A DNA stretch of 64,000 nt from GYS-P2D sp964522505 (GCA_964522505.1 CAZFWJ010000003.1:37098-101097), one strand, 5' to 3'. Counted from the first letter of the stretch, positions 53,040 to 61,840 are shown. Notes: generated from the letters alone by a model not told the origin. Numbers and translations are program-made.

Positions 53040-54071
53040 ATGAGATACTATCTTATCATACTGTTGCTAACTCTTCAGACTACTGCCTTCTGTCAGTTGT
53101 CTCCTGTATTACTATATAATCAGGAAGAGCCCTCTGTATACTATCAGTATGATGAGTCTCCTTCGTACAAAGTGCGCAATGAGTCCAGTCGATGGTTGAT
53201 GAATCAGCTTCGCTCTCCTTTTAATTATGAATTTATCTCTGAGGAATTAGACGACGGAAATGATACACCGGAATCGTTTGAAGCAGCAGATGCTATAATT
53301 AGCAATTCCGTCGATCATGAGCTATATGTCAAGAGAAGTACTAATGCTGTGATATTAGTAGGAGAGCGATTAGTCAAAGATGACATTACATTTATTAAAA
53401 GTTATCAGACCAATCAGAAGGCGTTTCAGCTATTAAATCATGATGAGAGTAAAAGAGTAGATCTAAGAGTCAACTTGGCAGTAGCTGGTGTTGATGGATC
53501 TTCTATTGATTATATAGAATCGTATTCTGTTTCAGAGCATCAGCATGGTACGCTTTATCTGCCATCACTGGTGATAGATGCCATCAGTAGTATTGTCACT
53601 GTAAATAGGAGTTATGTTGGAGGCCAGGTTCCACAGGAAATAGATGCCTCTTTACTCGATCGGCTCTTTCGACAGGAGCGATATAAGGTATTTATAGATC
53701 CAGTGGATGATCAAGTCTTAGCAATCATTAAAATTTCTTCAGAGGGTGACTCTGAATCCATCCTATATAGATCTAAGAGAAATGATGTTCCCGTGTATGA
53801 CCCATCCATGAAAGAACAATTCGTGGTTTATCCCACAATCTCTTACGGTGACGTAGGAGTGCAGTTTTTTGGGTTTAAGGAGGGTGCGTACAAGTTAGAA
53901 CTGTATTCCATATTAGGAACTAAGATTTGGACTCAGACTTTTTATGTGAATGGCAATGCATCGTATTCTGCTGACTTGTCTTTTTTGCCCAAAGGAAACT
54001 ATCAATATTCGCTCATTGATCCCAATGGATACCGAGTGCTCTCCAAGAGATTAGGAATAATCAAATTCTGA
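53040..54071 (+). CDS. Exported protein with T9SS type A-like C-terminal sorting domain
   Basis: 343 residues with signal peptide (MRYYLIILLLTLQTTAFCQ). The middle is not recognised. The last 80 residues match the Por secretion tail pattern: FVVYPTISYGDVGVQFFGF, YKLELYSILGTKIWTQTF, LSFLPKGNYQYSLIDPNG and ending LGIIKF. It is therefore likely exported through the T9SS or anchored by it. The gene starts 46 bp after the exporter and overlaps the next gene by one base. Confidence 0.75.
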   Translation: MRYYLIILLLTLQTTAFCQLSPVLLYNQEEPSVYYQYDESPSYKVRNESSRWLMNQLRSPFNYEFISEELDDGNDTPESFEAADAIISNSVDHELYVKRSTNAVILVGERLVKDDITFIKSYQTNQKAFQLLNHDESKRVDLRVNLAVAGVDGSSIDYIESYSVSEHQHGTLYLPSLVIDAISSIVTVNRSYVGGQVPQEIDASLLDRLFRQERYKVFIDPVDDQVLAIIKISSEGDSESILYRSKRNDVPVYDPSMKEQFVVYPTISYGDVGVQFFGFKEGAYKLELYSILGTKIWTQTFYVNGNASYSADLSFLPKGNYQYSLIDPNGYRVLSKRLGIIKF

Positions 54072-55033
54072 TGACTCTCCTTGACAGTCTTCAATTATCT
54101 ACCCCTATTCAACTTCTCGATTCCAATTTTCAAAATAAGCAGGTAAGGCTCCTTATCAAGCGAGATGACCTTATTCATCCTTGGATTAATGGTAATAAGT
54201 GGCGAAAACTCCAGGGGCACTTGGAACACTTCAACACTAACGATTATAGTGGTATCATAAGTTATGGTGGTGCTAATAGTAACCATCTCGTAGCCGTGGC
54301 ATGTGCGTGTGCCGAGCTTAACATCCCTTCAGTGGGAATAGTCAGGACTTATAGAATTGATGAGCGCAACCCGATTATTCAGAAACTGAGATCTTGGAAT
54401 ATGCAACTCAAGGTAGCCTCACCTCAAGAATATAGGCAGAAGGAATCATCCATTGTCATCAGGGATATAAGCTCAGAATTTCCAGATCACATGATGATCC
54501 CTGAAGGCGGCACATCCCAATTAGCCCTGAGCGGCCTTAATAGTCTCGCAAGTGAACTTGTCACAGACCCATTGTATGAGAGAGACTTTGACGTGCTATT
54601 GTCGATAGGTACTGGTGGGATGTTAGCGGGTTTATATAACGCTCTGCCCAGTACTCATCAATTTATAGTTGCCTCACCATTCAAATCTGATATTACTAAT
54701 CTCCCAGGGTTGGATCTAATAGAGAGAAATAATCCTGATCGCATCCGGTTTGTAAATGCGTCTGGAGGGAAGCGCTTTGGAGCCTATTACAATGAATCGG
54801 TTATTCTGATCAATGAATTTTATGATAAATATGGTGTGTTATTAGACCCGATCTATACCGCAAAGGCTGTAAAGTGGATAATCGATCAGTTGAGCACCGA
54901 TGAGCGCATGTATAACAGATGTATTTTACTTATTCATTCTGGCGGCTTACCAGGTGTAATGGCTTACAACTATATGTATCAGTCTAAAGACCTTAAGATC
55001 CGGATACCTGCAGGATACGATCACTTGCAGTAA
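54071..55033 (+). CDS. PLP-dependent deaminase/desulfhydrase (ACC deaminase / D-cysteine desulfhydrase family)
   Basis: 320 residues. The PLP lysine is in NGNKWRKLQGHL, preceded by LLIKRDDLIHPWI, the family signature. Other landmarks are SYGGANSNHLVAVACACAEL, VPEGGTSQLALSG-type sequence (IPEGGTSQLALSGLNSL) and LSIGTGGMLAGLYNAL. Members deaminate 1-aminocyclopropane-1-carboxylate or release sulfide from D-cysteine; most bacterial members without plant contact are probably desulfhydrases. It overlaps the start of its upstream neighbour's stop by one base and the convergent purN by 13 bp. Confidence 0.88.
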   Translation: MTLLDSLQLSTPIQLLDSNFQNKQVRLLIKRDDLIHPWINGNKWRKLQGHLEHFNTNDYSGIISYGGANSNHLVAVACACAELNIPSVGIVRTYRIDERNPIIQKLRSWNMQLKVASPQEYRQKESSIVIRDISSEFPDHMMIPEGGTSQLALSGLNSLASELVTDPLYERDFDVLLSIGTGGMLAGLYNALPSTHQFIVASPFKSDITNLPGLDLIERNNPDRIRFVNASGGKRFGAYYNESVILINEFYDKYGVLLDPIYTAKAVKWIIDQLSTDERMYNRCILLIHSGGLPGVMAYNYMYQSKDLKIRIPAGYDHLQ

Positions 55034-55584
55034 GCTGATAAAACTCTTGGAAAGAAGTGGTGCTCAAGTTTTAGCACCTTGCTGGCAATCTGTTCAGGAT
55101 TATCTGATGGCTCAAGTTTGATCTTAGTCTGGAGTAAAATTCTGCCCTCATCATATTTCTCATTCACAAGATGTATGGTGATTCCTGAGTAATGATCCCC
55201 GTTTTCTTTGACGGCTCTATGCACGTGCATGCCATACATTCCCCTGCCTCCATATTTTGGCAGTAAAGCAGGATGAATATTGATGATTTTATTCGAGTAC
55301 GATTCAATCAGATTGGCAGGAATTAACCATAGGAATCCAGCCAATATCAGATAGTCTATTTGATGATCCTCTAGAAATTCCAACACTATAGAACTATTAT
55401 AAAAATCCTTGCGAGTGAAAACCAAACATGGAAGATCCATTTTGTGCGCAGATTTTACAATACCACTTTCGTGCTTGTTGGAGAGTATGGCGCCGACAAC
55501 TATACTTTCTCTTTCTTGTAGATGATCAATAATCTTGAGTGCATTAGATCCTCGACCTGATGCGAATATGGCGATTCGTGTCAT
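55021..55584 (-). CDS. purN: Phosphoribosylglycinamide formyltransferase
   Basis: 187 residues, normal length. PurN transfers a formyl group from 10-formyl-tetrahydrofolate to GAR in purine synthesis. IAIFASGRGSNALKIIDHL is the nucleotide-binding start; the catalytic INIHPALLPKYGGRGMYG contains the key asparagine and histidine, and GITIHLVNEKYDEGRIL follows. Its upstream neighbour ends 9 bp before it on the same strand. Confidence 0.97.
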   Translation of the reverse strand: MTRIAIFASGRGSNALKIIDHLQERESIVVGAILSNKHESGIVKSAHKMDLPCLVFTRKDFYNSSIVLEFLEDHQIDYLILAGFLWLIPANLIESYSNKIINIHPALLPKYGGRGMYGMHVHRAVKENGDHYSGITIHLVNEKYDEGRILLQTKIKLEPSDNPEQIASKVLKLEHHFFPRVLSAYCK

Positions 55585-55593
55585 TAAGTGCTC

Positions 55594-56313
55594 TTATTCT
55601 TCTGATTTCTTAGGGTCAGTTGATGCGAGTCTTACTCGATCTGATTTGTGGCTGTATAGAGGGGCATCGATCACTGTTTCGAGCATTAGCTTAGTGGCCA
55701 TTTTAATTTTATGTTTTTGTGGGCCTTCAAAACGATAGATGAACTCAGGAGCCATCTCGAGTACTTCAGTGTATACGAGTTCCTTCATTTTATTGGTGAT
55801 ATATGGCTCCGAAGCCATACCTGTAATAGTCATCTTGTTAGATATAATGAATCGACGATCAACATGCTTATAGAGTAGGGTGTCACCTGACTTATCATAA
55901 AGCTCTAAGTACCCACTGGTACGAGAGGCACCAAGCATTTTAGAGAGGGTAGTATCTTTAAGATTATAATCGAAATCTTCAAAACAAACCTTCAATAGAT
56001 AATCTGGAGTGCGAATCAGGCTTTCATCGTCATCAATGCTTATTGCAGTGTCATAGGAGCCTGCCAGATAGTTCAAATCTTTTTCCAACTGGTTGTCGTA
56101 GTGATCATTGAGGATAAATGCTCCATCTTCCCATAATACATTAGCCTTAACATGGTCCCATTCATAGGTGCCGCCATAATAGTTGTAGGATTGTATGGTC
56201 ACCTTACGATCATAGGCTTTAATGTTGGTAAGATGCACACTCACCAACCCAAGTGATGAAGCTACTATGGCCGCCAGTAAGAGAAATAATGCAATGGTGG
56301 TTACCCTATTCAC
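55594..56313 (-). CDS. Unrecognised membrane-anchored or exported protein
   Basis: 239 residues from a GTG at 56313. It begins with one hydrophobic segment (VTTIALFLLLAAIVASSLGLVSV), which can act as a signal anchor or signal peptide. The rest is acidic and hydrophilic with strand-like stretches (SYNYYGGTYEWDHVKANVLW, LYDKSGDTLLYKHVDRR, IISNKMTITGMASEP). I do not recognise a family. It precedes purN by 9 bp and is probably in the same transcript, although a functional link is not obvious. Confidence 0.7.
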   Translation of the reverse strand: MNRVTTIALFLLLAAIVASSLGLVSVHLTNIKAYDRKVTIQSYNYYGGTYEWDHVKANVLWEDGAFILNDHYDNQLEKDLNYLAGSYDTAISIDDDESLIRTPDYLLKVCFEDFDYNLKDTTLSKMLGASRTSGYLELYDKSGDTLLYKHVDRRFIISNKMTITGMASEPYITNKMKELVYTEVLEMAPEFIYRFEGPQKHKIKMATKLMLETVIDAPLYSHKSDRVRLASTDPKKSEE

Positions 56314-56391
56314 TCCTGTAAAATATTAGAATTATTTCGTTTATTACAGGAGAAACAATCTATTAGTATTTCGTTAAGAATTCAAGCGAGA

Positions 56392-57684
56392 CTATTCATT
56401 CAGATATTGTGTCACTGACCGCTCAATAATATCACAGCATTCAGTAATTTGATCTTCTGTGATCACAAGAGGTGGTGCAAACCTTATGATATTACCATGA
56501 GTGGGCTTTGCTAATAGGCCATTTTTGGCCATAATTACACAGATATTCCAAGCAGTCTTACTTTCAGGAGTATCATTGATTAAAATTGCGTTGAGAAGCC
56601 CTCTACCTCTCACGCTATTGAGTACAGTATATTTCTCGCATAATTCATTAATTCTATCACGGAAAATCCTACCCATTTTGCGTGCATTGACCATCAGTTG
56701 TTCGTCGACCAGTACATCCATAGCTGCCATAGCAATATGGCATGCCAATGGGTTGCCACCATAGGTGCTTCCGTGCTGTCCTGGCTTTAAGACCTCCATA
56801 ATGTCATTATCTGCTAGTACTGCAGATACAGGATACGCTCCCCCTGAAAGGGCTTTGCCAAGAATTAGGATATCCGGTTTAGTATAAGTAGCGGGATTGC
56901 GCTCACAATGAGTCGTACAACTACAATCTCCACAGATTGCAAGCATACTCCCGGTTCTTGCCAGACCAGTTTGTATTTCATCTGCTATAAATAGGATATT
57001 ATGTTGACGGCATAGATTTGCGGCCTTCTCAATAAAATCAGCGTCAGGGACATTTACTCCCGCTTCACCTTGAATCGGTTCTACAAGAAATCCTGCGATA
57101 TCAGCACTATGTTCCTCTATGACTGCACCAAGTGCCTCGATGTCATTATAAGGTATGCTGATAAAGCCAGGTGTATAAGGACCAAAATGTCCTTTAGCGT
57201 CTGGATCACTCGAAAATGATATTATGCTAATTGTTCTTCCATGAAAATTTTTACCGCATACGACGACCTTGGCGTTTCCATTTTTTATACCCTTCTTTTC
57301 ATAGCCCCACTTGCGACAGATCTTGATGGCAGTCTCAACAGCTTCGGCGCCGCTATTCATAGGCAGCAGTTTGTCCAAGCCAAAAGTATCAGTCATGAAT
57401 TTCTCATAAGGACCTAACTTGCTATTGTGAAAGGCCCGAGAGGTCAAGCATAATTGAGTGCTTTGATCTTGTAGCGCTCCAACTATTTTAGGGTGACAAT
57501 GACCTTGATTGACGGCGCTATAAGCAGATAAGAAATCATAGTATTTTTTCCCGTCCACATCCCAGACAAATACCCCTTCACCACGTTCCAAGACCACAGG
57601 AAGTGGGTGGTAATTATGTGCACCATACTGATCTTCTAAATCAATATACTTCTGAGAATTCTCCATGTTCTTTGAGTTTTTCAT
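56392..57684 (-). CDS. rocD: Ornithine aminotransferase with a Cys-rich insertion
   Basis: 430 residues; an inner ATG at 57666 is an alternative start. RocD converts ornithine and 2-oxoglutarate to glutamate semialdehyde and glutamate. DLEDQYGAHNYHPLPVVLERGEG, LPMNSGAEAVETAIKI, ADEIQTGLARTG and the PLP lysine K277 in LILGKALSGGAYPVSAVLA are canonical. Residues 251-268 form an insertion with C251, C254, C256 and C260, where most family members have a short acidic loop. A promoter-like TACCTTAG (minus strand, 57694-57701) follows a TTTG by 16 bp just upstream. Confidence 0.95.
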   Translation of the reverse strand: MKNSKNMENSQKYIDLEDQYGAHNYHPLPVVLERGEGVFVWDVDGKKYYDFLSAYSAVNQGHCHPKIVGALQDQSTQLCLTSRAFHNSKLGPYEKFMTDTFGLDKLLPMNSGAEAVETAIKICRKWGYEKKGIKNGNAKVVVCGKNFHGRTISIISFSSDPDAKGHFGPYTPGFISIPYNDIEALGAVIEEHSADIAGFLVEPIQGEAGVNVPDADFIEKAANLCRQHNILFIADEIQTGLARTGSMLAICGDCSCTTHCERNPATYTKPDILILGKALSGGAYPVSAVLADNDIMEVLKPGQHGSTYGGNPLACHIAMAAMDVLVDEQLMVNARKMGRIFRDRINELCEKYTVLNSVRGRGLLNAILINDTPESKTAWNICVIMAKNGLLAKPTHGNIIRFAPPLVITEDQITECCDIIERSVTQYLNE

Positions 57685-57858
57685 AGTTCTGGTCTAAGGT
57701 ATGACTTCGTAAGATTACAAAAGCCGAAATTTGTGTCTTTATCACATTCCATACTGTATGAAGATTGAAGTTAAGACGACAATCATTTTTATAAATACTA
57801 TCAAACATAAACTGATACTTTCGTACTTCATTAATAAATAGACGTTGTCTACCCAAAA

Positions 57859-59100
57859 TTGATTTTTTTGTCCAGTTCTATAGATACGCCGATTTCAGTT
57901 CATTCTACGAGGTACCCCATCACAGGGACTGCCTTTACTTATAGTTATTTTTTAGCTATAAGCGAAACAGCAGAGCTATGGGATGGAATTGCTATAGATG
58001 AGAATTTTGCTCAAGCTCGATATCTACAAGTGTTGGAGGATGATGCTCCTGATCATATCCAATCAATTTATGTGGTCGTGTATCATGAGGATCAACCAGT
58101 AGGAATAATCTTGCTTCAACATCTAATCCTTAAGTTAAGCAGTGCACTGCGATATAAAAACTATAAGTCAGCCTCGTCCTTCGTGCGAGGTCTCCAGGGA
58201 GCACGCCAATGGATTGTTAGTAAGTTTCAGTTTAGATTATTAAATGTCGGCAACCTGTATCTCACTGGCGAGTATGGATTTCATTTTATAGAATCAATCC
58301 TTGATTTTCAAGATCAGTTCTCCATTGTCGATAGCGTTGTTATGGATCTGAAGAAACAACTGAGGTCTACTCCTCAGAAATTTAGTGCTGTGCTCTATAA
58401 GGACTTCTTTGATGAGCATATTTTTCGTGCGAATAAGGAAAGTCGATTACATCCGTTCCAGATTGATCCTAATATGATTCTTTCGATTAATCCTTCATGG
58501 GCCAGTTTTGATGATTACTTAGGAGCTATGCGTTCTAAATATCGGATCCGAATGAAGAATGCAATAAAGAAATTTGCACCCGTCAAAAAGAGAGTATTGT
58601 CAATGGAGGAGGTTGAGCAGTACAATGATGATATGTATCGGTTATACTGTGATATATTGTCAGGTTCAGGATTTGTCTTGATTAAAAGTCAGCAGAATTA
58701 TTTCAAAATGCTCAAAGAGTCATTTCAAGACGAACTTCAAGTTGTAGGTTATTTTTTAGAGGATCAATTAGTGGCTTTTTATACATGGACAATTGATGAT
58801 GATAAAATGGATTCTCATTTCATTGGTGTGAACGGTCAGTACAATCTCAAGTATCAACTCTATCTTAATATACTTCTTGATCTTGTAAGGGATGCTATTA
58901 ACATTAGAGCGGCTCAATTACTATACTATAGAACTGCTCTGGAAATAAAAAGCTCTGTTGGCGCCGTTCCCTATGATATGACCTGCTATATCAGGCACAA
59001 CAATAGATTTCTTGCGAGGATCACGCCGACTGTATTCAAGTATTTCGTACCTAAACAATCATGGATCCAGCGTCATCCTTTTAAAAAACCATCCGCATAA
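57859..59100 (+). CDS. GNAT / FemAB-like acyltransferase family protein
   Basis: 413 residues. There is no ATG near the start; TTG codons at 57859 or 57868 are likely. No signal peptide is seen. The C-terminal half resembles the GNAT/FemAB-related family (YLGAMRSKYRIRMKNAIKKF, LYCDILSGSGFVLIKSQQNYFKML, VGYFLEDQLVAFYTW, HFIGVNGQYNLKYQLYLN). Such proteins transfer acyl or aminoacyl groups, but donor and acceptor are unknown here. Its last 28 bp overlap the convergent sigma-factor operon. Confidence 0.7.
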   Translation: MIFLSSSIDTPISVHSTRYPITGTAFTYSYFLAISETAELWDGIAIDENFAQARYLQVLEDDAPDHIQSIYVVVYHEDQPVGIILLQHLILKLSSALRYKNYKSASSFVRGLQGARQWIVSKFQFRLLNVGNLYLTGEYGFHFIESILDFQDQFSIVDSVVMDLKKQLRSTPQKFSAVLYKDFFDEHIFRANKESRLHPFQIDPNMILSINPSWASFDDYLGAMRSKYRIRMKNAIKKFAPVKKRVLSMEEVEQYNDDMYRLYCDILSGSGFVLIKSQQNYFKMLKESFQDELQVVGYFLEDQLVAFYTWTIDDDKMDSHFIGVNGQYNLKYQLYLNILLDLVRDAINIRAAQLLYYRTALEIKSSVGAVPYDMTCYIRHNNRFLARITPTVFKYFVPKQSWIQRHPFKKPSA

Positions 59101-59396
59101 ACCCTATTCACGAAAGAAGGGAGTAGGTTAATGGTTGTGGTATTAATTACTGGATGAGGTTCATAAGTTAGTTCTTCTAACTCATAATCGGTTTCAATGG
59201 GTCTACTTACAAATACCAAAGCCATTACTAAGAAAGCGGCCGCAATGCCACCCAGATACCTATATATCTTCAGATAAGAATTTTTAGATGCCTCAAGTTC
59301 TTGATTCATTCTGTTCTTGAGATCTTGGCTTATGGCCAACTCCTTTTGGTACTCACCTGCTTTAAACAATGCATCTATTTCATTCAAGCTGTCCAT
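59073..59396 (-). CDS. Small single-pass membrane protein, putative anti-sigma factor
   Basis: 107 residues. A cytoplasmic N-terminal helix (DSLNEIDALFKAGEYQKELAISQ) is followed by one membrane helix (about residues 47-63, YLGGIAAAFLVMALVFV) and a short periplasmic tail. It overlaps the upstream ECF sigma gene by 13 bp, which suggests a sigma/anti-sigma pair. There is no visible zinc-binding anti-sigma motif (HxxxCxxC), so the anti-sigma role is inference from position and topology. Confidence 0.6.
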   Translation of the reverse strand: MDSLNEIDALFKAGEYQKELAISQDLKNRMNQELEASKNSYLKIYRYLGGIAAAFLVMALVFVSRPIETDYELEELTYEPHPVINTTTINLLPSFVNRVYADGFLKG

Positions 59397-59950
59397 TTGT
59401 AGTTATCTTTTTTTTTAATCATGGCTTTTAATTTCTTACGTGCCAAGATTAGTTGTGATTTCGATGTATTTATGCTAATACCTAACAAATCTGCTATTTC
59501 CCTATGTTTATACCCTTCAATAGCGTATAGGTTAAAAATTGTTCGATATCCCTGCGGTAAACCCTCCAATAACTTAAGGATATCTTCATATTCTAAGCGG
59601 TCATTGATTGCTACAGAACCGTAAGATCGCGACTCTATCGGAATTAGGTGTTGATGCTTTTTATCCTTTCGTATGATCATTAAGCACTCATTGACCATTA
59701 TTCGTTTAATCCAACCTTCAAAAGAGCCTTCCCCACTGTAATTTTTCAGATGATCAAATACCTTTTTGAATCCTTTAATTAAAGCGTCTTCAGCTCTATA
59801 GTGATCAGTGAGGTAACGTTTGCATATTGATAGCATTGTTGGAGCATATCTCTCAAAAAGGTCATTTTGAGCTCTCCTGTCGTTGCTTTTGCACTTAGAT
59901 ATGATATCTACATGATCACTGCTCACAGTACTAAGATGACATTTTATCAA
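59384..59950 (-). CDS. ECF RNA polymerase sigma factor
   Basis: Up to 188 residues. Starts available are TTG at 59950 and GTG at 59926; no ATG is present. Region 2 is DLFERYAPTMLSICKRYL, RAEDALIKGFKKVFDHL and FEGWIKRIMVNECL; region 4 is LEGLPQGYRTIFNLYAIEGYKHREIADLLGISINTSKSQL. It directs RNA polymerase to a stress or envelope regulon, not identifiable here. The downstream membrane protein overlaps by 13 bp. TGTGAC-type repeats lie just upstream. Confidence 0.92.
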   Translation of the reverse strand: MIKCHLSTVSSDHVDIISKCKSNDRRAQNDLFERYAPTMLSICKRYLTDHYRAEDALIKGFKKVFDHLKNYSGEGSFEGWIKRIMVNECLMIIRKDKKHQHLIPIESRSYGSVAINDRLEYEDILKLLEGLPQGYRTIFNLYAIEGYKHREIADLLGISINTSKSQLILARKKLKAMIKKKDNYKWTA

Positions 59951-59956
59951 AAAAAG

Positions 59957-60007
59957 TTGTGTGACAAAAAAAAATTTTGTGACCGATTAAAATGTATCCC
60001 GTCACAA
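59957..60007. promoter_or_regulatory. TGTGAC repeat cluster upstream of the ECF sigma gene
   Basis: On the plus strand TTGTGTGACA (59957-59966), TTGTGAC (59977-59983) and GTCACAA (60001-60007) occur within 51 bp. The last two form an exact 7-bp inverted repeat with a 17-bp spacer. The cluster begins 7 bp upstream of the earliest possible sigma start. It could be an autoregulatory promoter or operator. Confidence 0.4.
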
Positions 60008-60038
60008 CCATGTATTTTTTGGTATTTTAAGGTAAGAC

Positions 60039-60067
60039 AAGTCCATACTTCGGTATGGGCTTTTTTT
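60039..60067 (+). terminator. Orphan intrinsic terminator, plus strand, before doxX
   Basis: AAGTCCATAC, tetraloop TTCG, GTATGGGCTT (10-bp stem with one G-T wobble) then a T-run to 60067. The UUCG loop and seven Ts make a strong intrinsic terminator. No plus-strand gene ends near it: the nearest upstream plus-strand gene stops at 59100 and the doxX ATG is at 60109. It may end a small RNA or attenuate transcription into doxX. Confidence 0.8.
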
Positions 60068-60108
60068 ATTCGCACACTTCTACACCGTCGGATTGTTATA
60101 TTTAGATC

Positions 60109-60480
60109 ATGATATACGTCTATTATACAATTCTTGTGCTTCAGGCCTTCTTCTATATATATGCAGGGTATAGCCATTTTGCAAAGAGTTGGTTCTTCTA
60201 TAAGATCACACCACCTTGGTTACAGCCATATAAGAGAACCATCAACGCCATTGTAGGAGTTGCTGAAATCCTCGGTGGAGTAGGTCTGCTAATCCCACAG
60301 ACCAGGATAGCTGCAGCCTGGGGAATTATCACTTTGTTGATTGCGGTATTTCCTGCCAATATATATATGCTTACCTCGGGTGGGGCGGGGATGAAAATTT
60401 CTAAAACCTTCTTATGGATTAGACTACCTCTTCAGTTTGGCCTAATTGCACTGGCATATTTTGTTATCATCAAAACGTAG
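60109..60480 (+). CDS. DoxX-family membrane protein
   Basis: 123 residues with four predicted membrane helices. QAFFYIYAGYSHFAKSWFFYKITPPWLQ, INAIVGVAEILGGVGLLIPQTR and ITLLIAVFPANIYMLTSGG are typical of the small DoxX proteins of Bacteroidota. Functions in this family are poorly defined; some are linked to redox stress. It lies 42 bp after the orphan terminator, and the MFS gene follows after 82 bp. Confidence 0.88.
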   Translation: MIYVYYTILVLQAFFYIYAGYSHFAKSWFFYKITPPWLQPYKRTINAIVGVAEILGGVGLLIPQTRIAAAWGIITLLIAVFPANIYMLTSGGAGMKISKTFLWIRLPLQFGLIALAYFVIIKT

Positions 60481-60562
60481 AGGCTTGTTGTACAATTAAG
60501 TCTTGATTGGAGCAGAATTTTAATGTTACATTTAAGCATCTACAAAACTATCTGCCGTATTT

Positions 60563-61840
60563 ATGGATAACGAACGTCCTCTATACTCTAAACAATACAA
60601 GGGTTACGTTTTACTCATATTGACAGGTGTATACACCTTCAATTTTATTGATCGACAGATTTTAGTCATCCTACAAGAGTCCATCAAAACAGATTTAGGA
60701 CTTAGTGATACTCAGTTAGGCTTGCTAACTGGTCTTTCTTTCGCTTTGTTTTATGTCACCTTAGGCATACCTATAGCACGATTGGCTGATCGAAGTAATA
60801 GAAGGAATATTATCTCTGCTTCATTAGCAGTATGGAGTTTAATGACCGCTATATCAGGATTTGCCTTAAACTTTACTCAGCTACTTTTGGCGAGGATCGG
60901 CGTAGGAGTTGGTGAAGCAGGCGGCAGCCCGCCAGCACATAGCATGATTTCAGACTATTTTCCGGCGGAGCAAAGAGGTACTGCTCTATCTATATATTCG
61001 ATGGGTATATACTTTGGAATACTGCTCGGATATATTGGAGGCGGTATGCTTGATGAAGCCGTAGGTTGGAGATATGCATTGATGATCTTAGGCCTGCCAG
61101 GGATTATTTACGCCCTGATTTTGCTATTTACCGTTAAAGAACCTCCACGTGGATTATCCGATAATAAGGTAGGTGAAGATGCTCCCGACGAATCCTTTAG
61201 AGATGTGCTAAACATTCTACTGTCTAAGAAGACTTTTGTATTTGTAGCCTTAGCATGTGGTATCCATACTATTGGTAACTATGGTGTAGGGAATTTCTTC
61301 GCGCCATTTTTAGCCCGTATTCATGGGATGTCAGCAGGCGAAATAGGAACTTGGATGGGTCTGAGTGCGGGAATTGGAGGTATGGCTGGGACCTTCTTAG
61401 GAGGGTTCTTGGGAGATAAGCTTGCTAAGATTGATGTCAGATGGTATATCTGGTTGGCCGTAATTGCCGAACTCGTCAATTTTATTCCTTTGGCAGGTTC
61501 AATATTCCTGTCTAGCACCACTTTGGTGTTATTCTTCTATTTTATTTCTGCTTTTTTAACTGCTATTTATTTGGGCCCAAGTCTTGCAGTAACACATAGT
61601 TTAGTAGACGCTCACAAAAGAGCGCTGGCTTCGGCTATCCTTTTTCTCATCTTAAATCTAATAGGTCTAGGAGGTGGGCCTCTCTTAGTGGGAGCAATTA
61701 GTGATTATTTGAGCGCAGACTATGGTGCTGAGTCATTAAGATATGCTTTCTGTGTAACCTTCCTTACCGGAGCTATTGCTTTAGTTTTATTCTATATGGC
61801 ATCTACATTTTATCCGCAAGAAAAGATGCAAACAGACTAG
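60563..61840 (+). CDS. MFS transporter, Spinster-like family
   Basis: 425 residues with 12 predicted helices. VYTFNFIDRQILVILQESIKTDLGLSDTQLGLLTGLSFALFY, GIPIARLADRSNRRNIISAS and GVGEAGGSPPAHSMISDYFP are characteristic of Spinster-like MFS proteins. The substrate is unknown; eukaryotic relatives move sphingolipids. It could be co-transcribed with doxX. Confidence 0.92.
   Translation: MDNERPLYSKQYKGYVLLILTGVYTFNFIDRQILVILQESIKTDLGLSDTQLGLLTGLSFALFYVTLGIPIARLADRSNRRNIISASLAVWSLMTAISGFALNFTQLLLARIGVGVGEAGGSPPAHSMISDYFPAEQRGTALSIYSMGIYFGILLGYIGGGMLDEAVGWRYALMILGLPGIIYALILLFTVKEPPRGLSDNKVGEDAPDESFRDVLNILLSKKTFVFVALACGIHTIGNYGVGNFFAPFLARIHGMSAGEIGTWMGLSAGIGGMAGTFLGGFLGDKLAKIDVRWYIWLAVIAELVNFIPLAGSIFLSSTTLVLFFYFISAFLTAIYLGPSLAVTHSLVDAHKRALASAILFLILNLIGLGGGPLLVGAISDYLSADYGAESLRYAFCVTFLTGAIALVLFYMASTFYPQEKMQTD

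Noticed and set aside
59867..60177. Short frames on both strands across the ECF upstream region
   Set aside because: They cross the terminator and repeat cluster and have no protein-like composition.
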